Under the pieces are notes generated by a model. The model saw only the letters and a program-made list of their open reading frames with translations, did not search any database and had not been told where the DNA came from. The translations under genes were made by a program, and so were the position numbers. A stretch of 36,293 nucleotides of DNA from Acetobacteraceae bacterium AT-5844 (GTDB taxonomy: Bacteria > Pseudomonadota > Alphaproteobacteria > Acetobacterales > Acetobacteraceae): the NCBI GenBank assembly GCA_000245075.1, contig JH599987.1:1-36293 (forward strand), given 5' to 3'. Below, one piece after another: positions 1 to 7,321 of this stretch. Position 1 is the stretch's first letter; each line of letters starts with the position of its first letter.

Positions 1-105
1 GGGGACACGGCCACGCGGCGCGCGCTGCGCGGCCGCCGGGTCGGTCAAAGTGCCCGTTGCGAGCAGCGCAGCGGCGCCGCCCAGCAATTCGCGGCGATGC
101 GGCAT
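1..105 (-). CDS. Partial exported protein, possibly D-Ala-D-Ala carboxypeptidase (5' end only)
   Basis: Only the first 35 codons lie in the window; the gene runs off the left edge. The start ATG (105-103) follows a purine-rich GGGGGAG about 9 bases upstream. The visible peptide begins MPHRRELLGGAAALLATG, a short basic stretch with twin arginines then a hydrophobic alanine/leucine core, and reaches a likely cleavage site after AAAQ. It is therefore an exported protein, perhaps through Tat. It starts 23 bp after the rlpA stop on the same strand. In related Acetobacteraceae as I recall them, the gene after the transglycosylase–rlpA pair is a DacA/PBP5-type carboxypeptidase, so that is the best guess. 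No catalytic motif is visible in this fragment. Confidence 0.5.
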   Translation of the reverse strand, partial: MPHRRELLGGAAALLATGTLTDPAAAQRAPRGRVP

Positions 106-128
106 GACAGGAAACTCCCCCAAACTAC

Positions 129-1028
129 TCAATCGACCAGGATGCGCGCGTCCGATACGCCCGACCGGCGTGCCATCTCAAGCCCTGCATCGGCCTGCGC
201 GACCGATGCATAGGGGCCGAGGCGGATACGATACTCCGTCGCACGGCCGGAACCGATGGATTCGATGCGCGAGCCGGGCAGGCGCGCCATCTGCCGCCGG
301 GCAGCATCGTGAGAGGTAAAAGTGCTTGCCTGAACATACAGCCGCCCCGGGCGCGCATAGCCGCGCGCCAACTGTTCCGGCAGCCGCTCAGGTACAATCG
401 CGCGCGGGGCGGCGTCGGCCGTGGCGGCCACAGGCATCGCGGAACGGCCTTCCCGCACCTGCGTCGCCGCACGGGCGCCCGGCGGTGGCGCAAGGCTCTC
501 CGTCTGCAAGGTCTCGCGTGGCGCGGTCGCGATGGCGATACGGCTCTCGGCAGGCTGCGGCAAAGCGGAGGCCAGGGCGCGCGATGCCTCCCCGTCCACC
601 ACGACCTGCACCTGGGTTCCGCCCGCCGAGACCTGGAGCAATTCGGCCGCCCGGCGGGAAAGCCCGATCACCCGGCCCGGCTGCGCAGGGCCCCGGTCAT
701 TTACCCGCACGCGCAATTCCAGCCCGTTCTCCAGATTGGTCACCACCACGATGGACGGCAGCTGCAGGGTGCGATGCGAGGCGGTCAGCCACGCCGGGTC
801 GTACACCTCGTCATTGGCGGTGCGGCGGCCTGCGCGCTGGTCGGGGATCACGGTCGCCAGACCTGTCTCCCGCAAGGCAAAGTCCTCACGCGGATAGGAC
901 CAGACGCCCCCCATCTCATAAGGCTGGCCCACGACGTAGCGGGGCTCCACCACCGGCGCGCGCGGGCGGGGCGAGCAGGCCGCCACCAGCGGCAGCAGCA
1001 ACGCGGCGCGGCGCGGGAGCATGCTCAC
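129..1028 (-). CDS. rlpA: RlpA-like septal lytic transglycosylase lipoprotein with SPOR domain
   Basis: 299-residue lipoprotein. The N-terminus has a lipobox ending LVAAC, making Cys18 the predicted lipidated residue. A double-psi beta-barrel (about residues 53-145) carries TANDEVYD, the SHRTL stretch and RVNDRGP. Glu74, His85 and Asp111 have the same spacing (11 and 26 residues) as the catalytic Glu/His/Asp reported for Pseudomonas aeruginosa RlpA, so the enzyme looks active. A SPOR domain fills about residues 222-299 (from GRLYVQA) and should bind stem-peptide-free glycan at the division septum. Family role: cleaving denuded septal peptidoglycan during daughter-cell separation. The start overlaps the stop of the upstream transglycosylase gene by 4 bases (ATGA), so the two are translationally coupled. 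A second possible ATG lies at codon 3. Confidence 0.93.
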   Translation of the reverse strand: MSMLPRRAALLLPLVAACSPRPRAPVVEPRYVVGQPYEMGGVWSYPREDFALRETGLATVIPDQRAGRRTANDEVYDPAWLTASHRTLQLPSIVVVTNLENGLELRVRVNDRGPAQPGRVIGLSRRAAELLQVSAGGTQVQVVVDGEASRALASALPQPAESRIAIATAPRETLQTESLAPPPGARAATQVREGRSAMPVAATADAAPRAIVPERLPEQLARGYARPGRLYVQASTFTSHDAARRQMARLPGSRIESIGSGRATEYRIRLGPYASVAQADAGLEMARRSGVSDARILVD

Positions 1029-2002
1029 GCCACGCGGTCGGAGAGCAGGCCGACGACCAGCGCGTAATAGTCGGACGGGTTGTAGCGACGGATGACGTTG
1101 AAGTTCTGATAGACGGCGAAAGCCTGCCCACCAACGCCACTCGGAATGACGATGGCCGTCTGCATGTCCAGGGGCGGCAGCGGCGTGCCATCCGCCGAGG
1201 CCACGCCCATCCGCACCCAGTCCCGCAGCGGGCGGCGGTTGTTGCGGCCCAGCGAGTTGGCATCGAGCCCACCGGGCAGGACAACCTCCCGGCCCCAGCG
1301 CTCGTCACCGCGCCAACCGCTCTTGGCCAGGTAGTTGCCGATGGAGCCCAGCGCGTCCGCCCGGTCATCCCAGATGTCACGGCGGCCATCGCCATCGAAA
1401 TCCACCGCCAGCCGCTCGAAGCTGGAGGGCATGAATTGTGGATGGCCCATGGCGCCGGCCCAGCTGCCACGCATCCGCTCCGGCGTGGTGTCGCCACGCT
1501 GGAGGATACGCAGCGCCGCCAGCAACTCGGCGCGGTAGAAGGAAGCCCGGCGGCCTTCCCAGGCCAGCGTCGCCAGGGCCTCGATAACGTTGTAGTTGCC
1601 GGTGAAGCTGCCGTAGTTGGTCTCAAGGCCCCAGATGGCCACGACCACACGCGGGTTCACCTCGTAGCGGGATGCAATGGCATCCAGCAGCACGCGGTTG
1701 TCGGCATAGGCCTGGCGGCCGCGCTCCACGCGCTGCGCCGTGATGCGGCCGTCCCGGTACTGCTCCCAGGTCAGGGTGAATTCGGGCTGGCGGCGGTCCA
1801 GCTCGATCACCTTGTCATTGGGGCGGATATTGGCGAAGGCCCGCTGGATGATGGATGGCGAGACGCCGCCGCGGCGCGCCTCCGCCGCCACACCTTCCAG
1901 AAAATCCTGGAAGCTCTGGCTCTGGGCATGGGCTGTGCCAGCCCCAACCGTCAAGGTCGAGGCGGCAAGGGCGCGAATCATCAGGCTTCGGCGGTTCAGC
2001 AT
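1025..2002 (-). CDS. MltB-family lytic murein transglycosylase
   Basis: 325 residues from the chosen ATG at 2002. That start gives a good signal peptide (MLNRRSLMIRALAAS... ending AHA) with a Tat-like NRRSLM motif. An in-frame start at 2044 would only add 14 residues in front of it. The body is an SLT_2 domain: the catalytic Glu127 lies in WGLETNYG, followed by the family-typical AMGHPQFMPS and the aspartate-rich DFDGDGRRDIWD segment resembling the calcium-binding loop of MltB/Slt35. The last part (GVGGQAFAVYQNFNVIRRYN) matches the conserved MltB C-terminus. It cleaves the MurNAc–GlcNAc bond to give 1,6-anhydro ends in the periplasm. No lipobox is present, so it is probably soluble. It is coupled to rlpA by a 4-base overlap, giving two peptidoglycan-cleaving enzymes in one operon. 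Confidence 0.93.
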   Translation of the reverse strand: MLNRRSLMIRALAASTLTVGAGTAHAQSQSFQDFLEGVAAEARRGGVSPSIIQRAFANIRPNDKVIELDRRQPEFTLTWEQYRDGRITAQRVERGRQAYADNRVLLDAIASRYEVNPRVVVAIWGLETNYGSFTGNYNVIEALATLAWEGRRASFYRAELLAALRILQRGDTTPERMRGSWAGAMGHPQFMPSSFERLAVDFDGDGRRDIWDDRADALGSIGNYLAKSGWRGDERWGREVVLPGGLDANSLGRNNRRPLRDWVRMGVASADGTPLPPLDMQTAIVIPSGVGGQAFAVYQNFNVIRRYNPSDYYALVVGLLSDRVA

Positions 2003-2074
2003 GGCGCAGGAATGCCACGGCGCACCGCCTCCCGACAACCTCACCTTATCCCGTCACATGAGGTTGTTACGTAT

Positions 2075-3133
2075 TCAGAAACGGAAGGAAACGCTCAGCG
2101 AGCCGAATTTCTGCTCCCCGTTCTGGCCGTAGAATTCCTCGGAGCGCCAGACCTGGGTCAGCGAGAAGCGCACGCCCCGCCACACCACCGCTACGCCCGC
2201 CTGGAAATCCCCGACCAGAGGCCGCTTGTCCACGCTGCGGCTGTCCCGCCATGTGTTGCCGTCCAGGAAAATGTCATGCGCCACGGCGCGGCCGTCGACG
2301 CCCGCGAAGACATACCACCCAAATTCATCGCTCGGCTCGATCCAGGAAGAGCCGGAGAGGGCCGGACGGATACGCGGGGGGCCGAAATCGGCGCTCAGCC
2401 CCTGCCCTATCCGCAACATGCCACCGACGCCCGCATAGGTCTGCACATTGCCGGCGGCGAGGGTGAAGGACGGCAGCGCCTCCGCCTCCACGCCCATGAA
2501 CGTCCCCAGCGGAAGGCGCCATTTCTGGTTGTAGATGGCGTTGAAGGCGGGCTCGTCCTTCAGCTGATAGTCCCACCCATGGGCTCGCTCGATGTTCCAG
2601 AGGTCGTGGATGCCGTTCTGCACCCATTCACCGAGAGCAGAGGGACCAACGACGCCAAGCTGCAGCTCCAGCGAGCGGAAGGTCAGCTCCGTCGTGCGAT
2701 AGAGGCTGACGGAGCCGTAGAGATAGCCGGCGTAAGGGCGGTCGCGCGGGTCCGGATTGACGAGCTCGGTATCCTCCGGCGTGAACATGCTCTGTCCGAA
2801 GGTAAGCCCCCAGCGCAACGTGCCAGGGCCGAGCACCCAGTCGAGCTGGTCATTGAACCAGGCAAGCGGGCGCGGCAGATCAGCCGATGGGGAGCGCCAG
2901 GCAAGCTGGAAGCCGTTGGTGTAGTACCGGTCGGTGCCACCGCCGAAGAGATCGTTTTCCAATGAGAAAGTCAGCGTACCATAAGGATCGGGTGGCGTTG
3001 CCTGATCCGGTGCGATGACGGGCGGCGTAGATTCCAGGGTTGGGCCCTGCCCCACCAGGCCCTGTGCCTGGAGCGCGGGGGGAAGACCCACGGCCATGCT
3101 CATGCTCAGCACAGCCAGAACTTTTACACGCAT
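2075..3133 (-). CDS. LpxR-family (DUF2219) lipid A 3'-O-deacylase, outer-membrane beta-barrel
   Basis: 352 residues from the ATG at 3133, chosen because AAGGAAAG precedes it and a Sec signal peptide (ending LQAQ) begins there. Family motifs are clear: SLENDLFGGGTDRYYTNG near residues 58-74, QSMFTPEDT with NPDPRDRPYAGYLYG (115-140), and GVVGPSALGEWVQNGIH (160-176). Asn60-Asp61 correspond to the calcium-site Asn-Asp of Salmonella LpxR, and His176 is the likely catalytic histidine. The protein ends in phenylalanine (SVSFRF), the usual BamA-recognition signature of a beta-barrel. LpxR removes the 3'-acyloxyacyl chain of lipid A at the outer membrane. The gene is on the same strand as the transglycosylase, 72 bp upstream of it, so it may head the envelope operon. 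The substrate in this organism is inferred from the family. Confidence 0.88.
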   Translation of the reverse strand: MRVKVLAVLSMSMAVGLPPALQAQGLVGQGPTLESTPPVIAPDQATPPDPYGTLTFSLENDLFGGGTDRYYTNGFQLAWRSPSADLPRPLAWFNDQLDWVLGPGTLRWGLTFGQSMFTPEDTELVNPDPRDRPYAGYLYGSVSLYRTTELTFRSLELQLGVVGPSALGEWVQNGIHDLWNIERAHGWDYQLKDEPAFNAIYNQKWRLPLGTFMGVEAEALPSFTLAAGNVQTYAGVGGMLRIGQGLSADFGPPRIRPALSGSSWIEPSDEFGWYVFAGVDGRAVAHDIFLDGNTWRDSRSVDKRPLVGDFQAGVAVVWRGVRFSLTQVWRSEEFYGQNGEQKFGSLSVSFRF

Positions 3134-3217
3134 AGACTTTCCTTCCGGCGACGGCCGCGCTAACGGCAATCAAGCTAACCGGTTGCAGAAAAGCGGGAAA
3201 TCTTTTCAGCAATCAGT

Positions 3218-3307
3218 GGATGGGTGGCCGAGTGGTTTAAGGCAGCGGTCTTGAAAACCGCCGTAGGGGTAACTCTACCGTGGGTTCGAATCCCACCCCA
3301 TCCGCCA
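3218..3307 (+). tRNA. tRNA-Ser(UGA)
   Basis: A class II tRNA can be folded by eye. The acceptor stem GGATGGG (3218-3224) pairs with CCCATCC (3297-3303), with discriminator G3304 and an encoded CCA (3305-3307). The anticodon stem GCGGT/ACCGC (3245-3249/3257-3261) encloses the loop CTTGAAA, giving anticodon TGA (3252-3254). A long variable arm follows, as expected for serine tRNAs, and the T arm contains GGTTCGAATCCC. It reads UCA and other UCN codons. It is divergent from the LpxR-type gene. Confidence 0.97.
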
Positions 3308-3408
3308 GCTTTATCTCGCCAAAAATGCCGGCCTCCGCCGCTCACAAATGCGCCAGCGGCATCTGAGCAGAATCAGTCATCACGCATGAGAGCGGGGGGC
3401 GGCCTGCC

Positions 3409-4053
3409 CTAGCGAATGGCCGCCGCGCTCCGTTCTGCCCCGGTTTCTCCCGCGCCTCTCCACGCCAATCTGGGAACCGGTTCAGCCGGAACGGTGGCCT
3501 GCCTGTTCCAGCCGGCACAAAGATCCGGCATTTCAGCGGCGAGCAGCCGGCAAATGCCGGTTGAGCGTAAACTGGCGCGCATATCCACCCGCTCGGCCGT
3601 GCTGCCCCAGGCCCAAGAGAGGATCAGCGCCACAACCAGGGGCTCGAAGGGCGAACCTGCCCGGCAGAGCGGCAGGGACCATGTTCCCTTCAGCGGCCAG
3701 GCCAGCCGCAACCCGCCCGGCGTCAGCAGATCCGCCGCGAGGTGGGAAAGATAGCCCACCACCAGCGGCGCCGTGACGCCCAGCGGCAGTTCCTCCCGCA
3801 GCAGCAGCAGAATGCAGCCGAGCACGGCCAACAGCGAATGAGTCAGCCCCCGATGGCCGAACAGCCGGGAGAAGACCCAGGAGAGTGGCCGGACCTTCTT
3901 CCCGACCCAGGATTTCGGGTGATCGATATCGGGCAGCAGAGCGCCCAGCACCGCCAGGACCAGGGGAACCGGCTCCAGCGCAGGCATGCCGAGCCGCGGT
4001 GCCGCGACGATCCACGCGGCCGCGCCCAGCGCAATGTGCGACCCCGCCATCAT
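3409..4053 (-). CDS. DUF457 (YdjM-like) metal-dependent membrane hydrolase
   Basis: 214 residues. It has the complete metal-ligand pattern of the DUF457/YdjM family: His6 near the N-terminus, PDIDHPKS (41-48), GHRGLTHS (66-73) and SHLAADLLTPGG (103-114). Several hydrophobic segments (about 10-40, 75-88, 94-112, 134-150) indicate an inner-membrane protein. Databases call the family metal-dependent hydrolases, and the E. coli member ydjM is LexA-regulated, but no substrate has been established. The last 60 residues are alanine- and arginine-rich and look poorly conserved. Two adjacent ATG codons (4053 and 4050) are possible starts. It stands alone between tRNA-Ser and a divergently oriented DsbA-like gene. 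Confidence 0.85.
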   Translation of the reverse strand: MMAGSHIALGAAAWIVAAPRLGMPALEPVPLVLAVLGALLPDIDHPKSWVGKKVRPLSWVFSRLFGHRGLTHSLLAVLGCILLLLREELPLGVTAPLVVGYLSHLAADLLTPGGLRLAWPLKGTWSLPLCRAGSPFEPLVVALILSWAWGSTAERVDMRASLRSTGICRLLAAEMPDLCAGWNRQATVPAEPVPRLAWRGAGETGAERSAAAIR

Positions 4054-4203
4054 TCCGATCGTCAGTACCCTGGTGTCCAGCGCTCAAACTAGGAGTCAGG
4101 AATCTTGCCTACAAGTCTGATTCCGACAGATTTATGTGCCAAATGACTGATTCTCCTCACCACGCCCTCTCCCACCGGCCTCGTTCCGGCTTATGATGCG
4201 GGC

Positions 4204-4890
4204 GTGAACATGCTCTCACCGCCCGCCGGCCAGCTCGAGATCGAGGTGGTCTTCGACCTGGTCTGCCCTTGGTGCTTCCTGGGCATCAGGCGGCTGCGGC
4301 GTGCGCTCGGCCGCCGGCCGGATATCCATGCCGAACTGCGGTGGCGCCCCTTCCTGCTGAATCCGGATATCGGCCAGGGGGGTGTGCAGCGGCAGGATTA
4401 CCTGTTGCGGAAATTCGGTGGCGAGGAGCGCGCCCGGCGGCTTCAGGGGGCCATGGTGGAACTCGGCCGCGTGGAAGGCATCAACTTCCGCTTCGACCAA
4501 CTGCGCCGCGTGCCGCCCTCGGTCGATGCGCACCGGTTGGTCCGCTACGCCTCCGCCCATGGCTCCGCCGAGTTGATGGTAGACCTGCTGTTCGAGGCCC
4601 ATTTCACCGAGGGCGCCGATCTGGGTGACCCGCTGGTGCTCACCCGACTGGCCGCCGTGGCGGGGCTGGAGAGAGAGGCGGTCTGGCGCTTCCTGGCCAG
4701 CGGGCTGGAGGCTGAGGCCGTGCATGCGGAAAATCTGCGGGCCCATCGCCTGGGGATCAACGGCGTGCCCTGCTTTGTCATGTCCGCTCAGCAGGGCGCA
4801 GCAGGCGGCCACGCCATCGCCGGCGCGCAGGAACCGGAAGTGCTGGAGCGGCTGATGGACGTCGCCCTTGCCGAAGCCGCCGAGTTCTAG
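4204..4890 (+). CDS. FrnE-like DsbA-family thioredoxin-fold oxidoreductase
   Basis: 228 residues from GTG at 4204; an ATG two codons later (4210) is equally possible. The redox site CPWC is at residues 21-24, in the FDLVCPWCFLG context typical of the FrnE / 2-hydroxychromene-2-carboxylate isomerase-like branch of DsbA proteins. A helical insertion follows, and the cis-proline loop is GVPCF (Pro189), where the cysteine after the proline is noteworthy. No signal peptide is visible, so it should act in the cytoplasm, as proposed for FrnE in oxidative-stress defence. Its reaction is probably thiol-disulfide exchange or glutathione-dependent isomerisation. Which of these applies cannot be told from sequence. 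It converges on the enolase-superfamily gene. Confidence 0.88.
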   Translation: MNMLSPPAGQLEIEVVFDLVCPWCFLGIRRLRRALGRRPDIHAELRWRPFLLNPDIGQGGVQRQDYLLRKFGGEERARRLQGAMVELGRVEGINFRFDQLRRVPPSVDAHRLVRYASAHGSAELMVDLLFEAHFTEGADLGDPLVLTRLAAVAGLEREAVWRFLASGLEAEAVHAENLRAHRLGINGVPCFVMSAQQGAAGGHAIAGAQEPEVLERLMDVALAEAAEF

Positions 4891-4910
4891 GGACTTCACC
4901 ACGAGGGCGA

Positions 4911-4929
4911 GGAGGCGCCACGCGTCTCC
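4911..4929. terminator. Weak hairpin between convergent genes
   Basis: GGAGGCG (4911-4917) can pair with CGTCTCC (4923-4929) around a 5-base loop, with one G-T wobble. It lies between the ends of two convergent genes (DsbA-like, stop at 4890; dehydratase, stop at 4945). There is no T-tract on either side, so termination activity is a guess from position. Confidence 0.3.
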
Positions 4930-4944
4930 CCGCCCCTTCATGTG

Positions 4945-6150
4945 TCAGGAAAGCTTGCTCTCCCGCGCCACGGCGTCTTCCCGCTTCCACAGCGCGGGTT
5001 GCAGCTTCGTACCAAGGCCGGGCGCCGTGGGGGCCTGCACCATTCCCGCGTTGATCACCGGCAGCTCCGTCACCAGCTCACGGTACCAAGTCGCAAGGGT
5101 GGCGCGCACCACTTCCTGGAAGATCGCGGTGGGAGCATGCAGGGCAAGGTGCAGCCCGGCCATCAGCGTCACCGGGCCCGTGCAGTCATGGGGGGCCAGC
5201 GGCTTGGCATAGCTTTCGGCCAGCGCGGCGATCTTCCGCCCTTCAGTCAGCCCGCCGCACCAGGCGAGATCCAGCATGACGATGTCGATGGCATCCGCCG
5301 CCAGCAGGTCGCGGAACGGTACGGTGCCCGCCAGGGTCTCACTGCCGCAGATGGGTGTGCGGGTCTGGCGGCGCAGGTCGGCCAGCGCGCGGGCATCGTC
5401 CATCTTGCTGATGGGGTCTTCAGCCCAGAAGACGCCGTAATCCTCCAGGGCACGGCAGATGCGGATTGCGGCGTGGGTGCCCCACATGCTGTGCAGCTCA
5501 CACATCACCTCGATCTTGTCGCCCACCGCCGCACGGATCTTGCGGAACGGCTCCAGTCCCTTCTTGAGATCCTCGAGCGTGATGAGATGCCCGCCAGAGG
5601 CCGGCGCATAGATATCGAAGGGCCAGATCTTCATGGCCTTGTAGCCTTCGGAGAGCAGGCTCTCCGCCAGCACCCCCGCATCCCGCATGAAGGCCACCTG
5701 GTCATCATAGGGGCCGACAGCCTGGTCAGCCGCGCCGATATCCCGCCGCTTGGTGCCGCCGGTATTGTAGGAGTAGCCGGCGCAGGTGTTGTAGGCCGGG
5801 ATGGTGAGCCGGGTGGCCCCGCCCAGCGCCTCATGCACCGGAATACCCAGCCGCTGCCCCATGAGATCCCAGAGCGCGATATCCACGGCGCTTGCCGCGC
5901 GCACTTCCGCGCTCGCGCTGTGGAAACCGATATAGGGCGTCATCAGCTGGCGGGAGAAAGCTTCGATCCGCCGCGCATCCTGGCCCAGCAGCACCGGGGC
6001 CACCTGCTCGTGGATCACGGCCTCAACGCCCTGGGCGCCGCGGAAGCTCTCGCCGAGGCCGACCAGCCCCTCATCGGTCTCGACCTCCACCCAGATCAGG
6101 TTGGGGCGCTCCGTGATGCGCAGGGTGCGGAGGGACGTAATTTTGGACAT
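4945..6150 (-). CDS. Enolase-superfamily (mandelate racemase/DgoD-like) sugar-acid dehydratase
   Basis: 401 residues from the ATG at 6150; the frame stays open upstream only inside the previous gene. An N-terminal capping domain (about 1-120) is followed by a (beta/alpha)7-beta barrel. Lys174 sits in KAMKIWPFD at the end of strand 2. Metal ligands appear to be Glu218 (MCELHSMWG), Glu244 (FWAEDP) and Glu271 (GSETL). His220 lies two residues after the first ligand, and the Asp294/His321 pair (MLDLAW, APHDCTGP) is the expected general base dyad. The x-x-His arrangement after ligand 1 resembles D-galactonate dehydratase, but the first ligand is Glu instead of the common Asp. It probably removes water from an aldonic-type acid. 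The substrate is unknown. It lies 7 bp downstream of a Bug binding-protein gene, so the two are co-transcribed. Confidence 0.87.
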   Translation of the reverse strand: MSKITSLRTLRITERPNLIWVEVETDEGLVGLGESFRGAQGVEAVIHEQVAPVLLGQDARRIEAFSRQLMTPYIGFHSASAEVRAASAVDIALWDLMGQRLGIPVHEALGGATRLTIPAYNTCAGYSYNTGGTKRRDIGAADQAVGPYDDQVAFMRDAGVLAESLLSEGYKAMKIWPFDIYAPASGGHLITLEDLKKGLEPFRKIRAAVGDKIEVMCELHSMWGTHAAIRICRALEDYGVFWAEDPISKMDDARALADLRRQTRTPICGSETLAGTVPFRDLLAADAIDIVMLDLAWCGGLTEGRKIAALAESYAKPLAPHDCTGPVTLMAGLHLALHAPTAIFQEVVRATLATWYRELVTELPVINAGMVQAPTAPGLGTKLQPALWKREDAVARESKLS

Positions 6151-6157
6151 TGGCGGT

Positions 6158-7150
6158 TTACTCGGCGCTGATCTTGTTGGTGCGGATGACCTCGCCCCAC
6201 CGGGCGGTCTCGTTGCGAACCTGGTCGCCCATCCGCTGCGGCGGGCCGCCGACCGGAATGACGGACGCTTCCTGCAGCCGGGCGCGCACGGCAGGGTCGG
6301 CCAGGGCCTTGTTGAAGGCATCGTTCAGGGCGGCGACCGTCTCTGGCGGTGTGTTGGCGGGAGCAAGGAAGCCGAACCAGCTTTCAATGACGACGTCCTG
6401 GATGCCCGCCTCGGCGAAGGTCGGCACATCCGGCAGCTCCGGCAGCCGTGCCGCCGCCGCCACGGCGATCGGCCGCACCGCCCCGCCGCGGATATGCGGC
6501 AGGATGGAAGGCAGGTTGTCGAAGAAGACGTCGATGCGCCCGCCGATGATGTCCGTGATGGCAGGGCCGCTGCCGCGATAAGGCACATGCACCCAGCGCA
6601 GCCCCAACTTGCCGCGCAGCAGTTCCGGCGTCAGGTGGTTGGAGGCACCGACGCCCGATGAGCCAAAGGTCAGCCCATCCGGCTTACGGGCCAGTTCCAT
6701 CACCTCGGCGGTGGTGCGGGCGGGCAGGTCGTTGCGCACGACCATCACGTTCTGCACGGCGCCCGTCATGATGACAGGCACAAAGTCCCGCGCCAGATCG
6801 TAACCGGGATTGGCATAGAGGGACGGGTTCGCCCCGCAGGTGCCGATGGTGCACTGAATGAGGGAGGTGCCATCCGGTGCGGCGCGGGCGACTTCCGCCG
6901 TGCCGATATTGCCAGCGGCCCCGGCCTTGTTTTCGATCACCACCCCGGCTGGCAGGAAGGGCGCGGCGCCATTGGCGACGACGCGGGCGACAATGTCGCT
7001 GGTGCCGCCGGGCGGGAACGGCACCACGACCCGTATCGGGCGGTTCGGCAATTGCGCGCTGGCGGAGCCGGCCCAGGCCAGGCAGGCCGCCGTGATGGCG
7101 GCACTGGCTGCCAGGCGCAGAGCCTGCCGTGAACCTCGGGTGATGAGCAT
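6158..7150 (-). CDS. TTT-type solute-binding protein (Bug/TctC family)
   Basis: 330 residues from the ATG at 7150, which has AAGGAGG about 8 bases upstream. A cleavable signal peptide ends ASAQ. The mature protein opens with the family signature RPIRVVVPFPPGGTSDI, followed by ENKAGAAGNIG, FGSSGVGASNH, VHVPYRGSGPAI and LPDVPTFAEAG. Bug proteins capture small carboxylates in the periplasm and normally feed a TctAB membrane pair. No tctA or tctB is visible here, as is common for Bug proteins in Roseomonas-like and Bordetella-like genomes. Its position directly before a probable sugar-acid dehydratase suggests the ligand may be the dehydratase substrate or a related acid. The gene is divergent from a GntR/FCD regulator across 171 bp. 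Confidence 0.92.
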   Translation of the reverse strand: MLITRGSRQALRLAASAAITAACLAWAGSASAQLPNRPIRVVVPFPPGGTSDIVARVVANGAAPFLPAGVVIENKAGAAGNIGTAEVARAAPDGTSLIQCTIGTCGANPSLYANPGYDLARDFVPVIMTGAVQNVMVVRNDLPARTTAEVMELARKPDGLTFGSSGVGASNHLTPELLRGKLGLRWVHVPYRGSGPAITDIIGGRIDVFFDNLPSILPHIRGGAVRPIAVAAAARLPELPDVPTFAEAGIQDVVIESWFGFLAPANTPPETVAALNDAFNKALADPAVRARLQEASVIPVGGPPQRMGDQVRNETARWGEVIRTNKISAE

Positions 7151-7225
7151 ATCTCTTCCTCCTTCCCCTCTTCCTTCGCCGTGGTGGGGGCTGACGTGGC
7201 GGCAGAGCACCCGCAAACGGCTATC

Positions 7226-7276
7226 CTGTCAAACAGCTTTGTCAGGACTCGCGTTTCACACCGAATTTTTTGACAG
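7226..7276. promoter_or_regulatory. Candidate GntR operator: three CTGTCAAA-type half-sites
   Basis: Within the 171-bp divergent spacer, CTGTCAAA (7226-7233) faces TTTGTCAG (7238-7245) across 4 bases. This is a near-palindrome with one mismatch per arm. A further TTTGACAG, the exact reverse complement of the first half-site, occurs at 7269-7276. The spacing and location between the GntR gene and its presumed target operon suggest autoregulated repression. TTGACA within these repeats also resembles -35 elements on both strands, but no convincing -10 box was found. Confidence 0.55.
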
Positions 7277-7321
7277 ATTTTACATCTTGCGTGGCCGGTA
7301 ACCCTGCCCGATCCTGCCGCC

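Noticed and set aside
326-2965. 879-codon open frame on the plus strand
   Set aside because: It runs antisense to rlpA, the transglycosylase and the LpxR-type gene, has no recognisable domain, and is rich in Arg, Pro and Ala as expected for GC-rich shadow frames.
3327-3366. Hairpin GCCGCT/AGCGGC after tRNA-Ser
   Set aside because: Six-bp stem with a 12-base loop and no T-run; too weak to call a terminator in GC-rich DNA.
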